The notes under the pieces are model-generated. The model was given only the letters and a program-made list of their open reading frames with translations. It was not told the DNA's origin and ran no database searches. Below, one piece after another: positions 1-8,206 of a stretch of 32,692 bases of DNA (position 1 is the stretch's first letter; each line of letters starts with the position of its first letter). The stretch covers positions 1 to 32,692 of the forward strand of contig JAJDNB010000129.1 of NCBI GenBank assembly GCA_022340905.1. The letters run 5' to 3'. Origin of the DNA: Deltaproteobacteria bacterium (GTDB taxonomy: Bacteria > Desulfobacterota > Syntrophobacteria > BM002). Both the position numbers and the translations under genes were made by a program.

Positions 1-358
1 AGACATGCTGCTGAAAAATTTCGGAGTTACTCGTCATGGGAGGATCGTATTCTACGATTACGATGAGCTTTCTTTCTTGTCTGATTGTAACTTCCGAATT
101 ATGCCTCCCGCGAGAAGTTACGAGGAGGAATTATCTGACCATCCGTGGTTTAGCGTTGGCGCGAATGACATTTTCCCCGAAGAATTCAATTATTTTTTGG
201 GATTCAAGGGAGAGTTGAAAGATCTATTTTTGCAAGAGCATTCAGACTTATTTGAAGTAAATTTCTGGCGTCAGATTCAGGCCAGGATCAAATCGAGAAA
301 AATAATAGATATTTTTCCATACGAGCAAAGCAGACGACTACGGCACACTAGGCACTAG
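1..358 (+). CDS. aceK: Isocitrate dehydrogenase kinase/phosphatase, C-terminal end (partial)
   Basis: This is the C-terminal end of AceK, the bifunctional cytoplasmic enzyme that phosphorylates and dephosphorylates isocitrate dehydrogenase and so sets the split between TCA cycle and glyoxylate bypass. The frame is already open at the window edge, so the 5' part lies outside. Recognition rests on the segment KNFGVTRHGRIVFYDYDE, the CNFRIMPPAR stretch and the downstream FPEEF motif, all familiar from the end of AceK proteins; the kinase catalytic core is not in view. It converges on aceA, as expected for a glyoxylate-bypass region. The last residues (RRLRHTRH) and the stop lie in a GGCACTAGG-like tandem repeat that continues into the spacer, so the extreme C-terminus is probably repeat-derived. 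Confidence 0.9.
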   Translation, partial: DMLLKNFGVTRHGRIVFYDYDELSFLSDCNFRIMPPARSYEEELSDHPWFSVGANDIFPEEFNYFLGFKGELKDLFLQEHSDLFEVNFWRQIQARIKSRKIIDIFPYEQSRRLRHTRH

Positions 359-630
359 GGACTTAGCACTAGGCAACAAAATACGAAGAGGTCGGAGGTC
401 TGAAGTCAGACGACAGAGCAAATATCAAATTCGAAATCCTAAGCACGACGCACGAAACAAATCCGAATGATCAAGATTTAAATGACCAAAACGGAACAGA
501 CTGGAATTTGGTCTCAAGTAATTGTTTAGGACATTGGAGAATTAGGATTTTGAATTTGTTTCGGATTTCGGATTTATCTCCATGCCCTATGCCCTCTCCA
601 ATCCGCAATCGAAAAGTCCCTCGTAGTTTA
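359..630. repeat. Repeat-filled spacer between aceK and aceA
   Basis: No gene is visible. The spacer starts with tandem CACTAGG-type units (about 345-376), continues with a GAAATCCTAA / TTAGGATTTTGAATTT inverted pair (about 430-447 and 542-557), then TTTCGGATTTCGGATTT (about 558-575) and a CATGCCCTATGCCCT unit (about 582-596). The same word families recur in other spacers of this window. Confidence 0.6.
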
Positions 631-1908
631 CTAAAACTGTTCCTCCTCGGTGGAACCTGTTAAGGCTGCGGTGGCGGACTCACCTCCACTCAGCACATTT
701 TGAATCTCATCATAATACCCGGCACCCACAAAGCTTTGGTGTTTGACCGCACTGTAACCGATCTCCCGCTCCATCTCGAATTCATGTTGCTGCAGGCGAG
801 AATAGGCGGCCATTCCCTCGTCCTTGTAAGCGTGAGCCAACTCAAACATGGAGGCATTCAGGGCGTGGAAACCAGCAAGGGTGACAAACTGAAACTTGTA
901 TCCCATATCGCCAATTTTTTCTTGAAATCCTCGTATGGTGGCCTCGTCGAGATGCCTTCTCCAATTAAAGGAAGGTGAGCAGTTATAAGCTAGCAACTTG
1001 TTAGGAAATTTTTCGTGAAGGGCCTGGGCAAATTCACGTGCTTCTCCCAGATCCGGAGTGGAGGTCTCACACCAGACCACATCGGCATATGGTGCATAGA
1101 CCAAAGCCCTGGCAATGGCAAGTTCCAAGCCGCCCCTTAGCTCGAAATAGCCCTCCACCGTTCTCTGTCCAGTCAGAAAGGGCTGGTCAACAGGGTCTAT
1201 GTCGCTTCTGGTCAAGCGAGCACCGTTGGCGTCCGTTCTGGCTATGAGCACTGTGGGCACCCCGAGAACGTCACTGGCAAGTCGGGCTGCTAAGAACTTG
1301 CGGAGAAACTCTGAGGCCGGTGCCAAAACCTTGCCGCCCATGTGACCACATTTTTTCAAAGAAGAGATCTGGTCTTCCAGGTGAACTGCTGCCGCACCAG
1401 CGTCGATGCACGTCTTGGTCAATTCATAGGTATTCAAGGGGCCGCCAAAGCCCGCCTCTATATCTGCAACAATGGGAGCGAGCCAGTAGATATCTCCTCT
1501 GTCATGGAGATGTTGGAGTTGATCAGCCCTGAGCAAGGCATTGTTTATTTTTCTGACCACTGTTGGAACACTGTCGACGGGGTATAAACTCTGGTCCGGA
1601 TAGGTTTGGCCAGCAGTATTAGCGTCTGCGGCAACTTGCCAGCCACTTAGATAGATCGCCTTCAATCCAGCCAATACCTGCTCCACTGCCTGATTGCCAG
1701 TCAGAGCTCCCAAGGCACGCACGAAAGGTTCTGTATGCATTAGATGCCACAGCCTCTCAGCCCCCAAGCGGGCAAGGGTGTATTCTATTTGCACTGAGCT
1801 GCGCAGTCTGATCACATCATCAGGCGAATAGGTCCTTCGAATTCCTTGCCACCGTGGCTCAGTTTTCCAGGAATGTGCAAGTGCTTCTGCTTGCTGTTGC
1901 CTATCCAT
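631..1908 (-). CDS. aceA: Isocitrate lyase
   Basis: Cytoplasmic enzyme splitting isocitrate into succinate and glyoxylate, first step of the glyoxylate bypass. The 425-residue length fits bacterial AceA. The family signature KKCGHMGG is present at residues 185-192 with catalytic Cys187; SGWQVAAD (88-95) and the Mg-binding [12 protein letters not shown] region (146-156) are also intact. The ATG at 1908 follows a strong AGGAGG with 7-nt spacing. A plausible sigma70-type promoter lies just upstream. The neighbouring convergent gene is aceK, and a malate-synthase-like gene lies about 8 kb away on the same strand, so the bypass could be complete although the genes are not in one operon. Assignment is very secure; only methylisocitrate lyase would be a realistic alternative, and that family is shorter with a different signature. 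Confidence 0.97.
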   Translation of the reverse strand: MDRQQQAEALAHSWKTEPRWQGIRRTYSPDDVIRLRSSVQIEYTLARLGAERLWHLMHTEPFVRALGALTGNQAVEQVLAGLKAIYLSGWQVAADANTAGQTYPDQSLYPVDSVPTVVRKINNALLRADQLQHLHDRGDIYWLAPIVADIEAGFGGPLNTYELTKTCIDAGAAAVHLEDQISSLKKCGHMGGKVLAPASEFLRKFLAARLASDVLGVPTVLIARTDANGARLTRSDIDPVDQPFLTGQRTVEGYFELRGGLELAIARALVYAPYADVVWCETSTPDLGEAREFAQALHEKFPNKLLAYNCSPSFNWRRHLDEATIRGFQEKIGDMGYKFQFVTLAGFHALNASMFELAHAYKDEGMAAYSRLQQHEFEMEREIGYSAVKHQSFVGAGYYDEIQNVLSGGESATAALTGSTEEEQF

Positions 1909-1948
1909 ATCAAAACCTCCTCCCTTTCGCTTGTGGTTAGTGCCTACT

Positions 1949-1978
1949 AATTTAAATCGGGAAAGGTCAGGTATTCAA
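1949..1978 (-). promoter_or_regulatory. Candidate promoter of aceA
   Basis: Reading the minus strand, TTGAAT (1978-1973), an 18-nt spacer and TAAATT (1954-1949) lie about 40 bp before the aceA start. Each box matches the sigma70 consensus only partly, so this is a tentative call. Confidence 0.3.
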
Positions 1979-2097
1979 GCAAAATTAAAATAGATGCAAG
2001 GATTATCAATACAGAAAACACCTACCCGCGCTAATCTCTCGCCCGCTCCCCTTCGCTTAAACTCAGGTTCGCTAGAGATCGCAGAGGACACAGAGAT

Positions 2098-2214
2098 GAG
2101 CTGCTAATGGGAGTGTCGAAAATCGCTTAGAATCTCCCGCAGGGCGGGAGGCCCCGATGCTGTCGCATCTGCCCATTTGTCCTCTAGGCGATTTTCCTTG
2201 GCATGAGTAGCTTC
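2098..2214. repeat. Large inverted-repeat (multi-stem) element downstream of the DMT transporter gene
   Basis: Between the DMT transporter stop (2232) and the aceA promoter. GAAAATCGCTTAGA (2118-2131) pairs with TCTAGGCGATTTTC (2183-2196) with one G-U type mismatch, and a weaker outer pairing extends to about 2098-2214. Inside is a perfect CTCCCGC/GCGGGAG hairpin (2134-2150). No protein is encoded. It could be a structured 3' end or a miniature mobile element. The rest of 1909-2231 holds only the aceA promoter region and a short CAGAG-rich stretch. Confidence 0.5.
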
Positions 2215-2231
2215 AATCCTCACTGAATTTT

Positions 2232-3242
2232 CTAGCGATCCGCATGATCACCAGCTGGACCTTCTCTGGCAGAGTATCTTGATATCTCGGTGATCTCTGT
2301 GCTCTCTGTGAGAGATATTCTGTTCTTTGGCGAATCATTGTTGAATTGGACCAGAACGACGCCGGCGAGGATTGTTACCATTCCCAGCCAAAAGAGGGGT
2401 CCCAAATCTTGTTCGCTCGAGAGCAACCCTGCGGCCGCCATAAGAGCTGAAAGTAAGGCTGTAGTCGGTGGCTGGGCATTGGTACAGATTGCCACTTCTA
2501 CGGGTCTTAGATAGCGTAGCAACACGTTCCAGACCAGTAACATTGTAACGCTGGTCAGAACGATCAAATAGGCGAGTCCAGCCCAGGCGGCAAGGGGGAT
2601 TATCCCGTAATTCATAGTCAGCAGGGAATACCCGCCAAGGGGCGTCATGGCGACCGCTCCCAGTATGAGGCTCCATGCAGTTACAACTCGTGGGTCATGG
2701 TTCTGGCAGGTTCGGCCCGCCAATACGGTGTAAAGAACCCAGGCAAGCATGGCGGCCAAGACCCATAAATCGCCTGTACGCAGCTCTTTAATGGCCTCAC
2801 CTCCTTCCCAGGGCCGGAGAATGATGTAGACCCCAACCAGCGCCAGGAGTACCCCTAGGATTTTTCTTTTCAATGGCATTCTTCGGCTTAGACCACTGGA
2901 AAGAACCAGCACGCCCAAAGGGGTCAATGCATAAAAAAGGGCAGGGTGGCTTGGTACTGTGTGCCGGAGGCCTCGAAGGAAAAAGTACTGGTTTATAGGC
3001 ACAAGAAGGATTCCAAACACCAATATGCGGAGCCATTCATTGAAATTGAACCGGGGTTTGGGGATGACCCAGCCCGTGAACAGAAGCAGGATTAGGGCGG
3101 CACCCAATGCCCGGGCGAGGGTCAAGGTTTCAGCATTGGGGAATCCCACCGCAGCCGCCTTGGCAAAAACATAGGTCCCTGAGGCCAGGCTGACGTGAGT
3201 AGCCATGAGTGCATATAATGAATTTCGTCGCAAGGTGTTCAC
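2232..3242 (-). CDS. DMT-superfamily (EamA) transporter
   Basis: Inner-membrane drug/metabolite transporter, 336 residues. The sequence is almost continuous hydrophobic segments consistent with ten helices in two EamA repeats, e.g. the VLVLSSGLSRRMPLKRKILG loop region after helix 4 and the VEVAICTNAQPPTTALLSAL segment typical of the second repeat. Substrate cannot be inferred. The start chosen is GTG at 3242 because it precedes the first helix; its ribosome site is weak and an in-frame ATG at codon 13 is an alternative. The hydrophilic tail (ISLTESTEITEISRYSAREG and beyond) is encoded by a CACAGAGA/GATATC-like low-complexity repeat resembling sequence in the adjacent spacer, so the C-terminus appears to be extended by a repeat. 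It appears to be a single-gene unit. Confidence 0.85.
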   Translation of the reverse strand: MNTLRRNSLYALMATHVSLASGTYVFAKAAAVGFPNAETLTLARALGAALILLLFTGWVIPKPRFNFNEWLRILVFGILLVPINQYFFLRGLRHTVPSHPALFYALTPLGVLVLSSGLSRRMPLKRKILGVLLALVGVYIILRPWEGGEAIKELRTGDLWVLAAMLAWVLYTVLAGRTCQNHDPRVVTAWSLILGAVAMTPLGGYSLLTMNYGIIPLAAWAGLAYLIVLTSVTMLLVWNVLLRYLRPVEVAICTNAQPPTTALLSALMAAAGLLSSEQDLGPLFWLGMVTILAGVVLVQFNNDSPKNRISLTESTEITEISRYSAREGPAGDHADR

Positions 3243-3260
3243 CCAAATAGCGAATAGCAG

Positions 3261-3365
3261 GTTTTCAGGTTTCAGGTGTCAGGATTCAGAATATAAAAGC
3301 GAAAGAACCAAAGGCCCCAGAATAATACATGTGAGACGGAAGGTTGTCATCTATATGTGAGACGG
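3261..3365. repeat. TTTCAGGTGTCAGG repeat and ATGTGAGACGG direct repeat
   Basis: The segment 3261-3290 belongs to the TTTCAGG/GTGTCAGG word family also found near 21070 and 23250. Just after it, ATGTGAGACGG occurs twice (3329-3339 and 3355-3365) with a 26-bp period. These precede the decapitated SDR gene and may mark a past insertion or deletion event. Confidence 0.45.
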
Positions 3366-3436
3366 TTCTGGCAAATAGATGGGGTCAACCCTCACTCTTG
3401 TATTTGTATGAAATCGTTTTTATATTTTTATCAACG

Positions 3437-3787
3437 TGATTCACTGCACAAAAGATTGAGAATTGGCTAAAGGGAAGGGAGAAGAAAATCGTAAACATAA
3501 GTTCCCAGACGGGCTCAATCCGACTCACCAGCGGCGGAACCACCCCTTACCGAGTTTCGAAAGCCACCCTCGATATGCTGAGCAGAAATCAAGCAATTGC
3601 ATACAAAAAGGATGGTATTGCTGTCGTGATCATACATCCCGGTTGGGTCAAAACAGACATGGGTGGTCCAGCTGCTCCTATGACAGTTGCAGAATCTGGG
3701 AAAAAGATTTTTCAGATAATAGAAATGATTTCTCCTGCAAACACAGGGGAGTTTATCTCCGTTACCGGTGATAGGATTCCGTATTGA
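3437..3787 (+). pseudogene. Short-chain dehydrogenase/reductase remnant (N-terminus missing)
   Basis: An open frame from about 3437 encodes KKIVNISSQTGSI, then TPYRVSKATLDML with the SDR Tyr-x3-Lys catalytic pair, then VIIHPGWVKTDMGG, matching the C-terminal half of classical SDR enzymes including the active-site Ser (NISS) and the post-catalytic PGWV(K)TDM motif. The Rossmann half with the TGxxxGIG cofactor loop is absent: an in-frame stop at about 3434 and the repeats upstream replace it. Without NAD(P) binding the product would be inactive. It ends normally with TGEFISVTGDRIPY and a TGA. A downstream in-frame ATG (3575) would give a 70-residue peptide lacking the catalytic Tyr. Most likely a decayed gene. 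Confidence 0.7.
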
Positions 3788-3880
3788 CGATTGCGGGTCT
3801 GGGAATGCGGATTGCGGAATTTTAAGTGAATTCCCCTATTATTATTTTTCAATCCGAAATCCGAATTCCGACATCGAAAA
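3788..3880. repeat. CCGAAATCC/GGATTGCGG-type spacer repeat
   Basis: Short spacer before the YceI gene composed of GGGAATGCGGATTGCGGAA and AATCCGAAATCCGAATTCCG words. Related words occur at about 425-470, 558-575, 4843-4856, 24994-25016 and 27282-27299. Confidence 0.5.
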
Positions 3881-3901
3881 TTGAAATGGGAGGTTAGATG
3901 T

Positions 3902-4534
3902 ATGAACTACCGTAGAATTGTATTCCTTACCATAGTTATAGCCGGAATTGTCGCACTCCTTCTCCCTCAAACCGTCCGGGCAGAAATGGAGACTTACATG
4001 ATTGACAAGGTGCACAGCATGGCCAACTTCAAAATCGGCCACCTGTTTTCTAAAGTGTCGGGGACTTTTTCTGAAGTAACCGGAACCGTCTGGGTTGATA
4101 GGGATAACCTAAAAGAGTCGCGAGTGGATGCCACAATCAATGTGCATAGCATAGACACTAACAATGTAAAACGAGACACGCATTTGCGCTCCGAGGATTT
4201 CTTCCATGTGGAGAAATACCCGATTATACGTTTTGTCAGCACAGCGGTTGAACTAACGGGCGAGAACGAAGGGATAATGTCGGGCGAGCTGACTATGCAC
4301 GGGGTAACACGTTCAGTGAAGCTGCCATTTAAAATACTCGGCTTCGGTCCAGATCCATGGGGCGGTTATCGAGGTGGGTTCGAGGCCACAACTGTGCTTA
4401 AAAGGACCGACTACGGGATCGACTACGGCTTTCGTGGAAAGGGTGGTAGCGCCGTAGGCGATGAAGTAGAGATCAATCTCCTCATTGAAGGGGTCAAGCT
4501 TGGAGCGGAGGGCGCTCCTTTTCGTGTACAGTAA
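3902..4534 (+). CDS. YceI-family periplasmic lipid-binding protein
   Basis: Secreted YceI-like protein, a lipocalin-like beta-barrel family that binds polyisoprenoid-type lipids in the periplasm. A signal peptide is clear (MNYRRIVFLTIVIAGI..., cleavage expected after VRA at residue 27), followed by YMIDKVHSMANFKIGHL, the family's N-terminal motif, then the DATINVHSIDTNNVKRDTHLRSEDFF core and the GELTMHGVTRSVKLPF strand. The length (210 residues) is normal. The ATG at 3902 is preferred because GGGAGG sits 8 nt upstream; a TTG further upstream would overlap that site. No operon partner is evident: the gene is flanked by repeat spacers and an SDR remnant. Family assignment is secure; the bound ligand is unknown. 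Confidence 0.92.
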   Translation: MNYRRIVFLTIVIAGIVALLLPQTVRAEMETYMIDKVHSMANFKIGHLFSKVSGTFSEVTGTVWVDRDNLKESRVDATINVHSIDTNNVKRDTHLRSEDFFHVEKYPIIRFVSTAVELTGENEGIMSGELTMHGVTRSVKLPFKILGFGPDPWGGYRGGFEATTVLKRTDYGIDYGFRGKGGSAVGDEVEINLLIEGVKLGAEGAPFRVQ

Positions 4535-5100
4535 AGAAATCCTTACCCAAAGGACCCGGCTCATGACGCAAAGCGCCATGCGCAGAGCGCAGAGCGGAAG
4601 GTGAACAGTAAACGGTGAACGGTAAACAGATTATGCGCTGGCTCCAGGACTGTTCACCGTTTACCATTTACCTCTCACTCTTTTTTTCGCTATGCGCCAT
4701 GCGCTATGCTCTATGCGATCTGACCTGGCCCTGAGGACCAGGTTTTTGAATAAAGCATAGAGCACAGGGCATAGGGCATAGCGATTTTGGGCGCTAGGCT
4801 TCGCCGTCATTCGTTGTAAGAGGTGGATGGCCATTAGGTTTTGGATTGCGGATTTCTAAATTATCAGGACGCGATCTCGGGGGGCTTTAGTCTGTCCCAA
4901 CATAATTTCCCGAAGTATTCTCAAAGAGCTGCATAAGATCAATGACACAAATACCTCTGCGCATTCGGTTTCCTTCCGAGCTCTATCATCCATCAAATAC
5001 CCTAACGCTCGGAAAATGAGCGGATCGCCAGTGGGGAATCGGGCTTACAACGGTTTTCTGAATAGGCCTTAAGTACAGCCAAGATAGTGGTTTATATTTC
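4535..5100. repeat. Repeat-rich intergenic island (566 bp, no gene)
   Basis: No credible gene. It contains GCGCAGAGCG/GCGCCATGCGC words (about 4563-4600), GTGAACGGTAAAC repeats (about 4600-4628) facing an inverted GTTCACCGTTTACC copy (about 4649-4672), GCTATGCGC words (4690-4722), GCATAGGGCATAG units (4752-4783) and a segment 4791-4855 that is homologous to 27246-27300. The region 4870-5100 shows no recognisable structure beyond a short CTCGGAAA-type dyad. Confidence 0.65.
4723..4747 (+). terminator. Possible intrinsic terminator
   Basis: ACCTGG (4723-4728) and CCAGGT (4738-4743) form a 6-bp stem with a 9-nt loop directly followed by TTTT. It is about 190 nt after the YceI stop, so its assignment to that gene is uncertain. 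Confidence 0.35.
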
Positions 5101-6201
5101 TTAGAATTCCGCAGTCGCTCGAAAGCCGAGGATCACACCTTTAGGTTCTGGCTCAGAGCTGTCTTTATAGTCATCCTTCATATACTGTACGTCGGCGGTA
5201 ACAGCCAAATATTCGTTTAGCACCAGACGATAGTAGCCTTCAAAGACCTGGGTCTGATCCATATCAAGATTGCCTCCGTTGAGATAGGCGTAACCGAGGC
5301 CGATATTATCATTTTCTCGCTTCCAGAGGCTGCCGCTAATGTTGATGCCTCCTGAATAAATTGCGTCATAGTCGACTCCTGCCTTGTCATCCTGCCAGCC
5401 AAAGCGAATCCAGGCGCCAAAAATATCCCCTAGCTGCTGATCAAAGGACAGCCCCCCAGCCATCAGATGCTTTTTGTCTTCTCCCTGTTTATTGAGGAAT
5501 TGTTTACTGGTACGGTCAACAATCACCCGGTAGTTCCCTTCTCCCAGGGGACTAATCAAAGTATAGCCGAGCTGGGCGCCGTAAAATTGGTAGCTGCTTC
5601 CGTCGTCATTCTCGCCTGGGTTCATAATCACTCCCCTGACACTGAAGTTGCTGATCTCCCATTCGAAGACGCCACCAATATCATAGGAAGGAAGAAAGAC
5701 GTGGGGGCCGTTGACCAATGCCTCATTCATGAACTGGGTGTACTCGTCGTTGGCATAAGCATTTTCGTCCAAGTAATCGGTTGCGTCTATAATGCCACCG
5801 GTAAGCCCCAAGGTGTGCTCTTCACCGAACTGAAAGGTGTACTTGTACCAAGCCGTAAGCAGGTAATCCCTATTCCTGCCGTTTATATCCTTGACGTCAT
5901 CTTCCAGGTCGGCTGCCCAAGGTGCGAGGGTGAAACTGGTTTGATCATTTAAGCCGTTACCTGCGGCAAAGCCGAATTTGGCAAAAAACTCATTGTTTTG
6001 GTCTGGGGTGAAACTCATCTCTACCTGGAAGGGAACAGCACCCCTACCTTTATCTTCGTCATTGTCCACAGCCTGATACTGGTAAGCCCCGGCCAGGACT
6101 CCGCCAATGGATAGTTTGTCGTTTATCTCGTAGGCCAATGCCGAGACTGGCAGCGCGACGACCAGGACGGCAATCAATGTTTTCATCGCTAGGTGTTTCA
6201 T
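5101..6201 (-). CDS. Outer-membrane porin (OprB/carbohydrate-porin-like)
   Basis: Predicted outer-membrane beta-barrel, about 366 residues. The chosen start (ATG at 6201, MKHLAMKTLIAVLVVALPVSALAYE) gives a standard signal peptide and places AGGAGG about 9 nt upstream; two in-frame ATGs further upstream would overlap that site. The mature protein shows alternating polar/aromatic strands, an opening LSIGGVLAGAYQYQ strand, repeated FxxxFGFAAGNG and GGIIDATDYLDENAYANDEYTQF segments resembling porins of the OprB carbohydrate-selective group, and a final strand ending in a C-terminal Phe (GFRATAEF), the usual signal for barrel assembly. Substrate is not deducible. It lies downstream of the nickel/cobalt cluster on the same strand but is separated by a hairpin with a U-tract, so it is probably transcribed separately. 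Confidence 0.75.
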   Translation of the reverse strand: MKHLAMKTLIAVLVVALPVSALAYEINDKLSIGGVLAGAYQYQAVDNDEDKGRGAVPFQVEMSFTPDQNNEFFAKFGFAAGNGLNDQTSFTLAPWAADLEDDVKDINGRNRDYLLTAWYKYTFQFGEEHTLGLTGGIIDATDYLDENAYANDEYTQFMNEALVNGPHVFLPSYDIGGVFEWEISNFSVRGVIMNPGENDDGSSYQFYGAQLGYTLISPLGEGNYRVIVDRTSKQFLNKQGEDKKHLMAGGLSFDQQLGDIFGAWIRFGWQDDKAGVDYDAIYSGGINISGSLWKRENDNIGLGYAYLNGGNLDMDQTQVFEGYYRLVLNEYLAVTADVQYMKDDYKDSSEPEPKGVILGFRATAEF

Positions 6202-6275
6202 CACTTTCATCCTCCTTGGGTCGATGTCACGGTTCACATTGCAGATGTTCCAGTTCGCATTGCTTTTTCTTTAAA

Positions 6276-6340
6276 ATAAAAAGGCGTAACCCATTGTGGA
6301 TGAGCTCACTTAATTTCCCATCCCAATACAGTCACGCCTT
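6276..6340 (-). terminator. Long hairpin with U-tract between the metal-transport cluster and the porin
   Basis: On the minus strand, AAGGCGTGAC (6340-6331) pairs with GTTACGCCTT (6290-6281) with one mismatch, enclosing an inner stem (ATTG-GGATG with CATCC-ACAAT), followed by TTTTTATTTT. It lies 133 nt after the stop at 6473 and about 80 nt before the porin start, so it may end the nik operon or act as a leader attenuator for the porin. Terminator function is an inference from structure. Confidence 0.55.
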
Positions 6341-6472
6341 CACTTTCCACGCCTGGGCTGTTCTCTGAAGGTCAGTCCAGCGAGGACCGTAAGCCGTTCC
6401 ATTCAGTTCGTCGGTTCACCTCATGTCATCCCCATTCCCCCTCGTAGCCAGCAACCATTAAGCACTTGCAGC

Positions 6473-6808
6473 TTACATCCGGATAAGTTCCTGACAAAGT
6501 CTCTTTCTCAGAGCCTCCAATTGCTTGGATTTGAATGATCTTTTGCTCTTCTCCAATTCTTCTACAGTGTCTGCAAGGATCTTTTTGAACCGCCTCCGGT
6601 AGGGACAATTATTCTCATCACAAAAAAGGACTGGGCCATTAAAAACACCCTCAGGACAATTTTCGCTACAAAAATCTCTGAGTATTTGAGACTTTTCAAC
6701 CAAGTCATCGGCAAGTTTGCGCAGGGTCTGCCGGATTTGCCGTTCGTCTTCAGGAGACCTTTCGCCAGCCAGTTTAAGCCTTGTTGAAGAAGAAGCAAAT
6801 TCTGTCAT
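6473..6808 (-). CDS. Small Cys-containing hypothetical protein in the nickel/cobalt cluster
   Basis: Unrecognised 111-residue soluble protein. It is rich in charged, helical sequence (RQIRQTLRKLADDLVEKSQ; VEELEKSKRSFKSKQLEALRKR) with four closely spaced cysteines in the middle, FCSENCP and LFCDENNCPYRR, i.e. C-x4-C and C-x5-C, which could bind a metal ion or an iron-sulfur cluster. There is no signal peptide or membrane segment, so it is likely cytoplasmic and is not an obvious NikL or NikN subunit. It starts 12 bp after the stop of the CbiM/NikM gene and is therefore almost certainly co-transcribed with it. A role in metal handling after import is suggested only by position. Confidence 0.7.
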   Translation of the reverse strand: MTEFASSSTRLKLAGERSPEDERQIRQTLRKLADDLVEKSQILRDFCSENCPEGVFNGPVLFCDENNCPYRRRFKKILADTVEELEKSKRSFKSKQLEALRKRLCQELIRM

Positions 6809-6820
6809 TATCTTCCCGTG

Positions 6821-7435
6821 TTAACCACTTGCGTGAGTTAGTTCAAGAATCTCTGGCTTGACCTTCTTAAGAAACCCCAGGCAGAAGGCGGTGACAATGC
6901 CCTCTATGAACATCACCGGCAAGTGCGCCACTACCAGAAGCTTGGCCGCCGCCAGGAATGACTCCCCCGTGAACACCAAGGAAATGGCAACCAGGAGAGC
7001 ACTCAAGAAAATCGCCAGAAAGCCGCAAGCGAAGGCAAGCGCAAGAGCCAGGCCGCTACGCTTGTGAGCAATGCCTCGTGCGAACAGGTAATAGCAGCAA
7101 ACAGCGGGCATGGCCATATTGAAGGTATTGATACCCAGAGTGGTCAAGCCGCCAAACTGAAAGAGCAGGGCCTGTAAAGCCAGACCCACAAGAATGGCTG
7201 GAAATGCAGTCCAGCCCAGGAGTAAGCCCAAGAGACCATTCAGAACCAGATGGACGGCAGAGGGACCCACCGGCACATGGATGAGAGAGGCAACAAAAAA
7301 TGCCGAAGAGAGGACTCCCACCATGGGCACCTTCTCGGTGTCCATTTTCTTCAGTCCAACAGCCACACCCGCTGCGGTGAGAGCTGCACCTGTAAGCAAA
7401 ACGGGAGCGGAGAGAACTCCCTCAGAAATATGCAT
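6821..7435 (-). CDS. CbiM/NikM-type nickel or cobalt ECF-transporter substrate-specific permease
   Basis: Inner-membrane substrate-binding (S) subunit of an energy-coupling-factor importer for Ni2+ or Co2+. The protein begins MHISEG, the family hallmark in which the N-terminal Met amine and His2 are metal ligands; a second conserved motif HVPVGPSAVHL (residues 53-63) carries further His ligands. The 204 residues include about six hydrophobic segments. The gene lies between a DUF4198 protein (9-bp gap) and the 111-residue Cys protein (12-bp gap), a co-transcribed trio. No CbiN/NikN, CbiQ or CbiO partner is present in the window, so the energising module must be elsewhere or absent. DUF4198 partnership favours nickel over cobalt, but sequence alone does not decide. 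Confidence 0.9.
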   Translation of the reverse strand: MHISEGVLSAPVLLTGAALTAAGVAVGLKKMDTEKVPMVGVLSSAFFVASLIHVPVGPSAVHLVLNGLLGLLLGWTAFPAILVGLALQALLFQFGGLTTLGINTFNMAMPAVCCYYLFARGIAHKRSGLALALAFACGFLAIFLSALLVAISLVFTGESFLAAAKLLVVAHLPVMFIEGIVTAFCLGFLKKVKPEILELTHASG

Positions 7436-7444
7436 GGTTCTATC

Positions 7445-8206
7445 CTATTTCATCTCGTGGAAATTCACCCAGATCACCGCGCCTATTTCCACATCCTTGC
7501 CCTTGATCTGCCGATCATCGGTATTCAGGGCGGCAAAACCCCACCAACCAGGTTTCGGTGCTGCATAGGTGAATACACCGTTGGGATCGGCTTTGATGGC
7601 CTGGGTTACCATGTAGTCCGTGGGAGCAGAATACTTGCCCCCCACATTATAATACTCAATCTCCACTTCAGCACCAGGAACAGGTTTGCCATTGAGGAGC
7701 ACCATACCTTGAAAGACATTACCTGCATATAATCCGAAGGGCTTGCTCAGAGGAACAATCTCGGTCTTCAGGCCGATGGGTTGATCCCAACCCACATCGT
7801 CACCGTAAGCGGCAACCACTGTTTTGGTGTAGTGCACGATGTAGCAGTCTTCCGCTGGCTCCCAATAAGGCTGAGGTATGAAGTAAAACACGTAGATGCC
7901 GGGACGCTTGATGGCGTAACTCGTCTTCCAGGTATCGTGTCCTTTGAGCTTCTGCGGGGTGAGGGTGGGGAGCAAGTCTGCCTTCTGGCCGTGGGCAACA
8001 ACTCCGAACTCTGCCGGTTTAACCAAATCCATCCCATTGCCCTCGAAGGGATGCCAGAACATGAGGTGCAAGGCCACTTCTCTGCTCTCACCCTTCATGA
8101 CCATCTCGTCAGAAGGGATAATCATGCCGAAGTGAGCCCTTGCAGGTGCAACTGCCAAAAAGAGCAAAGCCAAAGCCAGCAAGACGGTTTTCACACATCC
8201 TTTCAT
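7445..8206 (-). CDS. DUF4198 (NikK-like) periplasmic protein
   Basis: Secreted 253-residue protein of the DUF4198 family, which commonly accompanies NikM/CbiM permeases and is thought to aid periplasmic nickel or cobalt delivery. The signal peptide ends in PARA at residue 24, leaving His25 at the mature N-terminus (HFGMIIPSDEMV), a typical feature of the family and a likely metal ligand. Further motifs include LHLMFWHPFEGNGMDL, the YVFYFIPQPYWEPAEDCYIVHYTK strand pair, and a C-terminal carboxypeptidase-regulatory-like beta sandwich (GMVLLNGKPVPGAEVEIEYYN; GWWGFAALN). It is first in the minus-strand cluster with the permease 9 bp downstream. A hairpin with a U-tract in the leader may regulate it or may end the upstream gene. 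Confidence 0.88.
   Translation of the reverse strand: MKGCVKTVLLALALLFLAVAPARAHFGMIIPSDEMVMKGESREVALHLMFWHPFEGNGMDLVKPAEFGVVAHGQKADLLPTLTPQKLKGHDTWKTSYAIKRPGIYVFYFIPQPYWEPAEDCYIVHYTKTVVAAYGDDVGWDQPIGLKTEIVPLSKPFGLYAGNVFQGMVLLNGKPVPGAEVEIEYYNVGGKYSAPTDYMVTQAIKADPNGVFTYAAPKPGWWGFAALNTDDRQIKGKDVEIGAVIWVNFHEMK

Noticed and set aside
345..376. CRISPR-like array in the CACTAGG repeats
   Set aside because: Units are only 7-12 bp, contiguous and irregular with no spacers and no cas genes.
5467..5952. 161-codon plus-strand open frame inside the porin gene
   Set aside because: Antisense to the porin, hydrophobic by reverse-complement composition, and no family resemblance.
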